Positions 1 to 5,498 are shown, numbered from the stretch's first letter. The stretch is 6,311 bases of DNA from Chloroflexia bacterium (GCA_025924435.1 JAICIL010000270.1:1-6311), one strand, 5' to 3'. Notes: generated by a model from the sequence alone, not told the origin. Translations and numbers: made by a program.

Positions 1-71
1 CTCGACCCGCCCTCCCCGGATCATCCGTGCCTTCCCCGTAGCACCCAGCCGTCGCGAGCGGGCGGGTCGAG
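1..71. repeat. Palindromic intergenic repeat, left arm probably cut by the window edge
   Basis: Bases 1-12 (CTCGACCCGCCC) are the exact reverse complement of 60-71 (GGGCGGGTCGAG), a 12-bp inverted repeat spaced by 47 nt. Pairing stops inward at 13/59. It cannot be followed outward because the left arm begins at base 1, while the right side continues as CACCGCCCCTAC (72-83). A smaller palindrome, CGGAT-C-ATCCG, lies inside at 17-27. The GC-rich form resembles the palindromic spacers scattered through Chloroflexota genomes; that comparison is from memory and was not searched. No coding region is supported here. Confidence 0.6.
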
Positions 72-82
72 CACCGCCCCTA

Positions 83-119
83 CGGAAAGGGGGCGGTTTC
101 CACAACCGCCCCCTTTCCG
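83..119 (-). terminator. Strong hairpin, likely terminator of the solute-binding protein gene
   Basis: Bases 83-98 (CGGAAAGGGGGCGGTT) and 104-119 are perfect reverse complements, giving a 16-bp stem with a 5-nt loop. The stem begins 3 nt beyond the stop codon at 123-125 of the minus-strand gene, a typical terminator position. No T-run follows on the minus strand (it reads TAGGGG), so it is not a canonical intrinsic terminator and may instead act as a 3'-end stabiliser or a Rho-assisted site. Bases 73-80 (ACCGCCCC) can also pair with 90-97, a competing fold. Confidence 0.6.
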
Positions 120-122
120 ACG

Positions 123-2045
123 CTATGTGGTGAACTGCAAGCCCCGGAAGGCGAACTGGTCGCCGGTGTAGACGGAGTCCATCGGGTTGATGACCACGCC
201 CGTCAGATTCGGCTTGTGGACGTAGAACCACTCGCGGTTGTAGATCGGGCCGACCGCGCAGTCGGTATCCACGATGATCTTCTCCGCCTGGTTGTAGAGC
301 GAGAGGCGCTTCGCGTTATCCTGCTCGACCGCCGCCTGCTTGAAGAGGTCGTCCACCTTCGGGTTCGAGTAGTTGTACGAGTTGTTGCCGCCGTTGGTGC
401 CGAACAACTCCGGCAGCCAGTCCTGCGGGTCGGGATAGTCCGCGCCCCAGCCGCCGGTCGTCAACTGATACTGCTTCTTGTCGGAGACGAGCGAGTCGTA
501 GACCTTCGATTCCTGCGGGTCGAGTTGCAGCTCGACGCCGAGGTTCTGGCGCATCTGCGCCTGGATGGACTGCGCGATCGCCGGTCCGTCGCCGGAGTTG
601 ACGAAGGTCAGTTTCGCGCCGAGGCTCTTCGGGTCAATCGAGGCGTCGCTGAGGATCTTCTTCGCCTTGGCGGCATCGAATTTGTACTGCTGCCCGACCG
701 TCTCGTCGAAGCCCGGCTCGCCCGGCGCGATCCAGGCGGTCGTCGGCTTGCCGATGCTCTTCAGCACGTCGTTGATGAAGGTCTGCCGGTCAATCGCGGT
801 CGCGAACGCCTTGCGCACCTCCACCTTGTCGAACGGCGCGACCTTGCTGTTGAAGGAGAGCGCGAAGGTCGTCAGTTGCGGGCCGCGCAGGATCTGGTTC
901 TTGTACGACGGGTCGCTCAGCACCTGCTGCCGGTTGCCGGTCGGGACGTTGATGAGGTCCAGTTCGTTGTTCTGGTACGCCGTCCAGATCTGCGCCGGGT
1001 CCTTGATGATCTTTGCCTCGACCTGCGTGAGGAATGGCTTCTCGCCGGTGTAGTTCGGGTTCGGCTTGAAGATGAGGTTCTGGTTGCTCGTGAAGGTATC
1101 GAGCATCCACGCGCCATTCGTGACGTGGTTCTTCGGCGTCTGCCACCAGTTCGCGCCGCCCTTCTCCACCACGTCCTGCTTGAGCGGGACGAAACCCCAG
1201 AGCGACAACACCTGCGTGAAGACGGGCTGCGGGCTGGCGAGTTTGAAGACGACCGTCGTGTCGTCCGGCGCGCTGATGCCGAGTTTGTCCACGAGCGGTT
1301 GCAGCGTTTGCGCCGTCGGCGTCGCGTTCTTCGTCGCGGCGTACAGTTCTTTATACCCGGCGATGTCCGAGGCGAACGATGCGTAATTGGACGCCGTCAG
1401 CGGGTTGATGAACCGCTTGGCCGCGTAGACATAATCCTTCGCCGTGACGGGCGAGCCGTCGGAGTATTTCTGGCCGGGTCGCAGTTTGACGGTGTACGTC
1501 AGGCCGTCCGAGGAGACCGTCGGCATCGCCATCGCGGCGCGCGGGACGAGGTTGCCCTTGTCATCGAACGAGTAGAGGGCATCGTAGAGGAGGTGGATGA
1601 AGGCGATGTCGTTCGCATACTGGCCGACTGCCGGGTCGAGCGTCTTCGGGTCGCCCGCCGCGACGATGCGGAGCGATTGGGTCGAGGCGAAGTTCGGCGA
1701 CTTCGTGCCCTGCGGCGAATAGGCCGCCGCGCCGGTCGTCCCCGTCCCGGCGGTCGTCGAGGCGGCGGCCGTCGTCCCGGCCGGTGCGACGCCGCTGGCT
1801 GCGGGCGCGGTGCTCCCGGCGACGGCGCTGCTCGCGGGGCGCGTCGCCACCGCCGAACTGGCCGCCGTCGTCGGGCTGGTCGCGCTCCCCGCCGCCGTCG
1901 TGGGGGCGGTCGTCCCGGCGGACGATGGCGTGTTCGTCGCCTTGCTGCCGCCGCACGCGGCGAGGATGGCGGCCGCCGCGCTCCCCGCGAGGCCGCCGAT
2001 CATCGCGCGGCGACTCAGTCGTTTGTTCCAGATGCCATGTTCCAC
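123..2045 (-). CDS. ABC transporter solute-binding lipoprotein, family 5 (oligopeptide/dipeptide type)
   Basis: This 640-residue protein is the extracytoplasmic receptor of a peptide-type ABC importer: it is tethered to the membrane, captures the solute and presents it to the permease. Residues 1-31 form a lipoprotein signal: a twin-arginine-like SRRAMI (11-16), a hydrophobic stretch and the lipobox LAAC, with C31 as the lipidated cysteine. Residues 34 to about 110 are a low-complexity Ala/Thr/Ser/Gly linker. The SBP_bac_5 domain fills about 125-610, with LRPGQKYSDGSPVTAKDYVY (188-207), a TNGAWML segment (309-315), PNPNYTG (328-334) and the family-typical GWGADYPDPQDWL (532-544). Length fits the family once the linker is allowed for. 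The start is GTG, backed by AAAGGAG 8 nt upstream. No permease or ATPase gene is nearby and a hairpin follows the stop at once, so it is probably monocistronic and must use partners encoded elsewhere. Family 5 proteins also bind nickel, haem, opines or sugars, so the peptide ligand is only the default guess. Confidence 0.95.
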   Translation of the reverse strand: MEHGIWNKRLSRRAMIGGLAGSAAAAILAACGGSKATNTPSSAGTTAPTTAAGSATSPTTAASSAVATRPASSAVAGSTAPAASGVAPAGTTAAASTTAGTGTTGAAAYSPQGTKSPNFASTQSLRIVAAGDPKTLDPAVGQYANDIAFIHLLYDALYSFDDKGNLVPRAAMAMPTVSSDGLTYTVKLRPGQKYSDGSPVTAKDYVYAAKRFINPLTASNYASFASDIAGYKELYAATKNATPTAQTLQPLVDKLGISAPDDTTVVFKLASPQPVFTQVLSLWGFVPLKQDVVEKGGANWWQTPKNHVTNGAWMLDTFTSNQNLIFKPNPNYTGEKPFLTQVEAKIIKDPAQIWTAYQNNELDLINVPTGNRQQVLSDPSYKNQILRGPQLTTFALSFNSKVAPFDKVEVRKAFATAIDRQTFINDVLKSIGKPTTAWIAPGEPGFDETVGQQYKFDAAKAKKILSDASIDPKSLGAKLTFVNSGDGPAIAQSIQAQMRQNLGVELQLDPQESKVYDSLVSDKKQYQLTTGGWGADYPDPQDWLPELFGTNGGNNSYNYSNPKVDDLFKQAAVEQDNAKRLSLYNQAEKIIVDTDCAVGPIYNREWFYVHKPNLTGVVINPMDSVYTGDQFAFRGLQFTT

Positions 2046-2053
2046 GGAAACTG

Positions 2054-2060
2054 CTCCTTT
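2054..2060 (-). promoter_or_regulatory. Ribosome binding site that fixes the GTG start of the solute-binding protein
   Basis: The minus strand reads AAAGGAG over 2060-2054, then 8 nt, then GTG at 2045-2043. This near-consensus Shine-Dalgarno site supports the GTG start and keeps the whole twin-arginine-like signal in the protein. The nearby minus-strand ATG four bases further in is out of frame. Confidence 0.8.
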
Positions 2061-2139
2061 ACTGCTCGGTGCGGCATCGCAACCGCCCCGGTACCCGCCG
2101 CAAACGCGGTTCTTCGCTCGACCGGCGGAAACTGCGCGC

Positions 2140-2161
2140 TACCCGAATAGTCGGGTATTCG
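2140..2161 (-). promoter_or_regulatory. Overlapping alternative hairpins in the leader of the solute-binding gene
   Basis: TACCCGA (2140-2146) pairs perfectly with TCGGGTA (2151-2157) across a 4-nt loop. CGAATA (2144-2149) pairs perfectly with TATTCG (2156-2161). The two stems share bases, so only one can form at a time. They lie about 95-115 nt upstream of the GTG start, between the predicted promoter and the gene. This could be an operator palindrome or a small RNA switch; nothing identifies a ligand or regulator. Confidence 0.4.
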
Positions 2162-2250
2162 CGTCCCATTCGCACCCCAAATACCTCACTATGTTCTGTT
2201 GTCCCGCGCTCGCCTCCTCTAACCGCTTTTCGCCATAACCGCATATCTCA

Positions 2251-2279
2251 ATCGTCGGGCGATCATGTGGAATTGTCAA
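2251..2279 (-). promoter_or_regulatory. Predicted sigma-70-type promoter for the solute-binding gene
   Basis: The minus strand carries a perfect -35 TTGACA at 2279-2274, a 17-nt spacer and a weaker -10 GACGAT at 2256-2251 (3 of 6, matching A2, A5 and T6). Transcription would start near 2244, giving a leader of about 200 nt that contains the alternative hairpins. The -35 match and spacing are good; the poor -10 keeps confidence moderate. Confidence 0.4.
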
Positions 2280-2355
2280 GGAACGCCGGATGACGCGCCC
2301 CGCGACGCCAATGAAAGCGAATCACTTCAATGGCACTACAGCGGTTGCAGGAACG

Positions 2356-2384
2356 ATGCCGACAGCCACGGGAGGCGATATACT
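2356..2384 (+). promoter_or_regulatory. Predicted promoter for the alpha/beta hydrolase gene
   Basis: A good -10 hexamer TATACT (2379-2384, 5 of 6) follows a weak -35 ATGCCG (2356-2361, 3 of 6) with a 17-nt spacer. Transcription would begin near 2391, leaving about 35 nt before the ATG at 2426. A promoter here argues against the upstream in-frame ATG at 2330, which would lie before the transcript begins. Confidence 0.4.
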
Positions 2385-2425
2385 GGGCCGAAACGGCGAC
2401 CGGCAAGGCGGAGAAGAGCGGCCCG

Positions 2426-3247
2426 ATGGGCGCACAACAGGCGGAAAACTTGCCGACCCACGAGCGGATCAATGTCGGCCCGATCGCGCTCCACATCGCG
2501 CGGTGGCCGTCGGAGAGGCCGCCGCTCCTGCTCCTGCCCGCGATGACGCAGACATGGGACGCGTGGCTGCCGGTCGTCCCCGCACTCGTGGAACACTTCT
2601 CCGTCGCCGCCGTTGACCTACGCGGCCACGGCGCATCGGACCACCCGGAGACGGGCTATGACCTCTCGGACTACGCGGTGGACGTCGTCGTGCTGACCGA
2701 GCGCCTCGGCTGGCGGCGGCCGAATATCATCGGCCACTCGCTCGGCGGCTCCGTCGCGCGGGTCGCGGAGGCGCGCAATCCGGGCTGGGCGCGCCGCATC
2801 GTCATCGAGGACACGCCGCCACGCCTCGACCGGTCCGATCCCCGCGTCGTGCTGCTGGCGAAGGGGTATCTGAAAATGCTCGCCATGCCGATGGCGGAGG
2901 TGGAGGCGCATTTCCGGCGCGTCAATCGCGGCTGGAGCGACGCGCGGGTTCGCGAGGCGGCGCGGGCCGCCCAGGCGACCGCGCCAGGTGTCCTCGACGC
3001 CTATCTCGCGCAGGGGGAACCGTTGACGCTCGACGCGTCGGTCGCGGCGGTGCGCTGCCCGGTCCTGCTCGTCTATGGGGACACGGCCTCCGGCGGCTTC
3101 GTCTCCGACGCGGACGCCGCGCTCTATCTCGACACGCTGCCGGATGGCCGCGCCGTCCAGATTCCCGGCGCGGGACACAGCCTCCACGCCCGCAAGCCGG
3201 ACGCCTTCGCGCGGGCCGTCGTACCATTCTTGCAAGAAGGAGATTGA
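2426..3247 (+). CDS. Alpha/beta hydrolase
   Basis: This 273-residue single-domain protein has the alpha/beta hydrolase fold; such enzymes cleave esters, lactones, C-C or C-halogen bonds in the cytoplasm, and the substrate here is unknown. Landmarks in order: strand LLLLPAM (34-40) with the oxyanion region, DLRGHGASDHP (64-74), the nucleophile elbow GHSLGG (103-108) with S105, a cap region at about 130-205, the strand VLLVYGD (213-219), and GAGHSLH (248-254) with H251 as catalytic histidine. The acid is probably D219 or one of D228/D230. The usual His-Gly after the first strand is replaced by Pro-Ala, a known variation. The ATG at 2426 is chosen because GAAGAG lies 7 nt upstream, a TATACT promoter element lies at 2379 and the fold starts soon after; the open frame reaches back to ATG 2330, but that 32-residue extension has no domain character. 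No signal peptide is seen. The stop codon falls inside a repeat arm. Confidence 0.9.
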   Translation: MGAQQAENLPTHERINVGPIALHIARWPSERPPLLLLPAMTQTWDAWLPVVPALVEHFSVAAVDLRGHGASDHPETGYDLSDYAVDVVVLTERLGWRRPNIIGHSLGGSVARVAEARNPGWARRIVIEDTPPRLDRSDPRVVLLAKGYLKMLAMPMAEVEAHFRRVNRGWSDARVREAARAAQATAPGVLDAYLAQGEPLTLDASVAAVRCPVLLVYGDTASGGFVSDADAALYLDTLPDGRAVQIPGAGHSLHARKPDAFARAVVPFLQEGD

Positions 3248-3360
3248 ACTGCCAAGACGCCAAGGACGCCAACAAATGCAAAGAGACAATCAAGAAAGGT
3301 GATCCATCACATATCTCGTCTTTTCTTCCTCTTGGCGTCCTTGGCGTCTTGGCGGTTCAA
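3244..3360. repeat. 29-bp inverted-repeat element (MITE- or REP-like), no coding content
   Basis: The left arm 3244-3272 and right arm 3332-3360 are reverse complements at 28 of 29 positions. The only mismatch, T3250 against G3354, becomes a G-U pair in plus-strand RNA. Each arm carries a degenerate internal repeat of the form GCCAAGAC / GCCAAGGAC / GCCA. The 59-nt interior can pair further: AAGAAA (3292-3297) with TTTCTT (3322-3327), and GTGAT (3299-3303) with ATCAC (3306-3310). This CCAAGACGCCAAGGACGCC motif is, from memory, a widespread intergenic repeat whose translation yields spurious LASLASWRF-like peptides in many annotations. No transposase is present, so any movement would need help in trans. 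The left arm overlaps the hydrolase stop codon. As RNA it would be a very stable hairpin that could attenuate or stabilise the transcript. Confidence 0.85.
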
Positions 3361-3377
3361 GGATTGCCGCCAGCTGG

Positions 3378-3383
3378 AAGGAG
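3378..3383 (+). promoter_or_regulatory. Ribosome binding site that fixes the start of the CoA-binding protein
   Basis: AAGGAG at 3378-3383 lies 5 nt before the ATG at 3389. It shows that translation starts there and not at the in-frame GTG at 3299, which would add 30 residues translated from the inverted-repeat element. Confidence 0.8.
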
Positions 3384-3388
3384 ATCGC

Positions 3389-3814
3389 ATGGATACGCAG
3401 GCACGGATTGCGGATTGGGTGGAGCGGCGGACGTGGGCCGTCGTGGGGGCGAGCGACAACCGGGCGAAGTTCGGCAACCGGATCTATCGCGTGCTGCGCG
3501 AGCGCGGCTACACCGTCTATCCGGTGAACCCGACGCTCGCGACGGTGGAGGGCGACCCGGCCTATCCCGATGTCGCGTCGCTGCCGGAGGGCGTCGAGGT
3601 GCTGGACATCGTCATCCCGCCGCCGCGCGTGCCGCCCGTGCTCGATCAGGCGAAGGCGGCGGGGATCGCGCGCATCTGGCTGCAACCCGGCGCGGAGTCG
3701 CCGGAAGTGATCGCGCACGCGGCGAGGCTCGGTCTGGAGGTGATCGCCGGTGGCCCGTGCGCGATGGTCGAGGCGCGTTCCTGGCCCCGCGCTGCACATA
3801 CCGCGATGCCATGA
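3389..3814 (+). CDS. CoA-binding Rossmann-fold protein (CoA_binding_2 / YccU-like)
   Basis: This 141-residue protein consists almost entirely of one CoA-binding Rossmann domain related to the first domain of succinyl-CoA synthetase alpha. Visible landmarks are the glycine-rich loop VVGASDNRAKFGNRI (18-32), the second strand YTVYPVNP (41-48), VLDIVIPPP (71-79), IWLQPGAES (96-104) and the closing GGPCAMVEA (121-129). Length is usual for the stand-alone family, whose members are conserved but mostly lack an assigned reaction; CoA or acyl-CoA binding is the accepted expectation. The start at 3389 is set by the AAGGAG site. Its TGA (3812-3814) overlaps the ATG of the acetyltransferase, so the two are translationally coupled, and a shared role around acyl-CoA is a reasonable inference. 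Transcription may come from the hydrolase promoter through the inverted-repeat hairpin; no clear promoter of its own is seen in the repeat. Confidence 0.9.
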   Translation: MDTQARIADWVERRTWAVVGASDNRAKFGNRIYRVLRERGYTVYPVNPTLATVEGDPAYPDVASLPEGVEVLDIVIPPPRVPPVLDQAKAAGIARIWLQPGAESPEVIAHAARLGLEVIAGGPCAMVEARSWPRAAHTAMP

Positions 3815-4395
3815 CGCGCGGCGTCCCGCCCGCCGATGCCGCGCGCCCGACGCTGCACGGCGATCGAATCATCCTCCGCCCGATCGTGGACGCGGATTAC
3901 CGGCACGGCTACCGGTGGGAACGGGATCCGGAAGTGCACCACTGGGCGCAGGGCGATTACGCGCCGCCGGACTTAACATTTGAGCAGTACAAGGCGCACT
4001 ACGCCCCGCCGGTCGGCACGCCGGGCGAGGCGGATCATTTCACGATTGTCGTGCGGCCGGAGACGGTGATCGGCTTCATCGGCTACTTCAACGCGGACCG
4101 GCGGATCGGCAAGGTCGCGGTCGGCATCGGCATCGGCGAGAAAGCATACTGGGGCAAGGGATACGGGCGGGAGGCGATGCGCCTCCTGCTCGGGTATCTC
4201 TTCACCGAGGGCGGCTTTCAGCGGGTCGAACTCGATACATGGAGCGGCAATACGCGCGCCATCCGCTCGTACGCGTCGTGCGGGTTCCAGATCGAGGGGC
4301 GGTTGCGCCGCGCCGAATTGGTCGAGGGCACATACTACGAGACGGTCATCATGGGCCTGCTGCGCGAGGAGTGGCGGGCGTCGCGGCAGCAATGA
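3811..4395 (+). CDS. GNAT family N-acetyltransferase (RimJ/RimL type)
   Basis: This 194-residue protein should transfer an acetyl group from acetyl-CoA to an amine, for example a protein N-terminus, amino acid, polyamine or antibiotic; the acceptor cannot be told from sequence. The domain starts with LHGDRIILRPIVDADY (15-30), a typical Acetyltransf_3 opening. The central strand VAVGIGIG (102-109) is followed by the acetyl-CoA pyrophosphate loop WGKGYGREA (114-122). The closing motif NTRAIRSYASCGFQIEGRLR (147-166) has the conserved N, A, Y and GF. Length is normal. The ATG at 3811 shares the sequence ATGA with the stop of the CoA-binding gene, indicating coupling, and there is no separate strong ribosome site. 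The frame is open back to 3244 through the CoA-binding gene, but that part is a shadow. A 141-bp gap follows, so the operon probably ends here. Confidence 0.92.
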   Translation: MTRGVPPADAARPTLHGDRIILRPIVDADYRHGYRWERDPEVHHWAQGDYAPPDLTFEQYKAHYAPPVGTPGEADHFTIVVRPETVIGFIGYFNADRRIGKVAVGIGIGEKAYWGKGYGREAMRLLLGYLFTEGGFQRVELDTWSGNTRAIRSYASCGFQIEGRLRRAELVEGTYYETVIMGLLREEWRASRQQ

Positions 4396-4445
4396 TTTTC
4401 CGAACCACCGATATGCGAGAACGGAATGCACCGTCCATCGGGTCG

Positions 4446-4461
4446 TGCGGCTTCCGCCGCA
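4446..4461. terminator. Short hairpin downstream of the acetyltransferase gene, possible weak terminator
   Basis: TGCGGC (4446-4451) and GCCGCA (4456-4461) pair perfectly over a TTCC tetraloop, 50 nt after the acetyltransferase stop. No T-run follows and the stem is short for a terminator. It could be a chance palindrome in GC-rich DNA. Confidence 0.25.
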
Positions 4462-4481
4462 TCCGCCGAGACGAGGCCGCG

Positions 4482-4490
4482 TGGTAGGAT
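4482..4490 (+). promoter_or_regulatory. Possible extended -10 promoter for the glycosyltransferase operon
   Basis: TGG followed directly by TAGGAT (4485-4490, 4 of 6) matches the extended -10 pattern TGnTATAAT. No convincing -35 lies at 16-18 nt, as expected for this class. Transcription would start near 4497, about 40 nt before the GT2 start codon. It sits in the only sizeable gap before that gene. Confidence 0.35.
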
Positions 4491-4536
4491 AGCGTGCAGA
4501 CGGGCCGGTGATCGCCCGCGCGTATGAGCGGGACGG

Positions 4537-5496
4537 ATGAGAGCGGTGACACCCGATCCGGACATCTCCATCGTCATTGTCAGCCGCGACACGCGGGAGT
4601 TGCTGCGCGCCTGCCTGCGCTCGATCCGCGAGTGCAATGACGGCTACGCGATCGAGACGATTGTCGTCGAGAGCGATTCGCGCGACGGCACCGCCGCGAT
4701 GGTGCACGCGGCATTCCCGGAGGTCACGCTGCTCGAACCGGGGGAGAACACCGGGTTCGCGCGCGGCAATAACCTCGGCATCGGGCGGGCGCGCGGCGAT
4801 GCCATCCTGCTTCTCAATCCCGATACGGAACTGACCACTGGCGCGCTCGCCGCGCTGCACGACGCGCTGTACGCCGGCCCGGCGGTCGGTGTCGTCGGCC
4901 CGCTCCTGCGCTACCCCAACGGCGCGGTGCAGCCCTCCCGCCGCCGCTTCCCGACGCTGGCGACCGCGCTCGTCGAGAGCACGCTCATCCAGGAATGGCG
5001 GCCCGATCACTCCGCCCTCGCGCGCTATTATTGCGCCGACCTGCCGGACGACGTGCCGCAGGATGTGGACTGGCTCGTCGGCGCCTGCCTGCTCGTGCGG
5101 CGCGCGGTCTTCGAGGCCGTGGGGTTGCTCGATGAACGGCTCTTCCTCTATGCGGAGGAGCCGGAATGGTGCTGGCGCGTGCGGCGGGCGGGCTGGCGCG
5201 TCCGCTACGTGCCGGGGGCCGAGGTGCGGCATCACGAGGGGACGAGCACCGGCCAGAACGTCGTCGCGCGGCAGCGGGCGTTCGCTGTGAGCAAAACCTA
5301 TCTGATGGGCAAACTCTACGGCCCGGCCGTCGGCCTGGCGACGCGCGGCGCGCTCGTCGCGGACCAGACGGTGCGGCTCGTCCGCGAGGCGGCGAAGTGG
5401 TCGCTCGGCCACAAACGCGACCTCCGCGCCGCGCGCGTGCTGGCGTCGTGCGCGACCCTCCGCGCGCTCGTCCTTCCGCCCGGTCGGGGGCGTTGA
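4537..5496 (+). CDS. Family 2 glycosyltransferase (rhamnosyltransferase/WbbL-like)
   Basis: This 319-residue GT-A fold enzyme should transfer a sugar from a nucleotide-sugar donor to a growing glycan on the cytoplasmic membrane face. Residues 9-15 (DISIVIV) open the fold. VVESDSRDGT (43-52) carries the nucleotide-binding aspartate. NTGFARGNNLGI (71-82) and LLLNPDTEL (91-99), with the metal-binding NPD/DTE region, are hallmarks of the WbbL-like subgroup. RYPNGAVQPSRRRFPT (125-140) and WLVGACLLVRRAVFEAVGLLDERLFLY (179-205) are also typical. The catalytic-base segment reads YAEEPEWCWR (205-214), where the subgroup usually has EDxDxxxR, so both acidic positions are glutamate. HHEG (232-235) closes the domain and about 70 further residues form a helical tail. 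The ribosome site is weak; GTG at 4546 is a possible in-frame alternative start. The next glycosyltransferase begins 2 nt after its stop, so the pair is an operon. Donor and acceptor sugars are not identifiable. Confidence 0.93.
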   Translation: MRAVTPDPDISIVIVSRDTRELLRACLRSIRECNDGYAIETIVVESDSRDGTAAMVHAAFPEVTLLEPGENTGFARGNNLGIGRARGDAILLLNPDTELTTGALAALHDALYAGPAVGVVGPLLRYPNGAVQPSRRRFPTLATALVESTLIQEWRPDHSALARYYCADLPDDVPQDVDWLVGACLLVRRAVFEAVGLLDERLFLYAEEPEWCWRVRRAGWRVRYVPGAEVRHHEGTSTGQNVVARQRAFAVSKTYLMGKLYGPAVGLATRGALVADQTVRLVREAAKWSLGHKRDLRAARVLASCATLRALVLPPGRGR

Positions 5497-5498
5497 GC

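Larger units (their letters stand above)
2061..2425. other. Divergent intergenic control region
   Basis: This non-coding stretch separates the minus-strand solute-binding gene from the plus-strand hydrolase and is more AT-rich than its flanks, especially 2140-2280. It holds one candidate promoter per direction, the overlapping hairpins at 2140-2161 and the ribosome binding site for the minus gene. Short open frames crossing it have no recognisable protein character. I see no transfer RNA, riboswitch core or tandem repeats. Confidence 0.6.
3236..3385. repeat. 9-bp direct repeat GAAGGAGAT bracketing the inverted-repeat element
   Basis: GAAGGAGAT occurs at 3236-3244, encoding the last three hydrolase residues E-G-D, and again at 3377-3385, where it contains the ribosome binding site of the next gene. 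The copies are 141 bp apart and in the same frame. They could be a target-site duplication, but the right inverted-repeat arm ends 16 nt short of the second copy, and purine-rich Shine-Dalgarno-like strings recur by chance. Confidence 0.45.

Noticed and set aside
1690..1945. Repetitive GC-rich stretch as a tandem repeat or recombination site
   Set aside because: It encodes the Ala/Thr/Ser linker of the lipoprotein; the repetition follows from limited amino-acid and codon use, with no fixed period.
216..2150. 644-codon plus-strand open frame antisense to the solute-binding gene
   Set aside because: Its translation is dominated by Arg, Val, Asp and Leu with no domain motif. It mirrors a clear family 5 binding protein, whose GC-rich codons leave the antisense frame open.
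2330..2425. N-terminal extension of the hydrolase from ATG 2330
   Set aside because: It would place the start upstream of the TATACT promoter element, lacks a ribosome site and has no family counterpart; ATG 2426 fits better.
3244..3360. CRISPR-like or tandem repeat array
   Set aside because: Only two inverted copies with a single spacer; this is a palindromic element, with no third repeat and no cas genes.
3290..3799. Minus-strand open frame opposite the CoA-binding gene
   Set aside because: Arg/His-rich shadow with repeat-derived sequence at one end; the plus strand encodes an intact CoA_binding_2 domain.
3244..3810. Extension of the acetyltransferase frame back to 3244 as a fusion protein
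   Set aside because: The upstream 189 codons are the out-of-frame shadow of the repeat and the CoA-binding gene. The GNAT domain begins just after ATG 3811.
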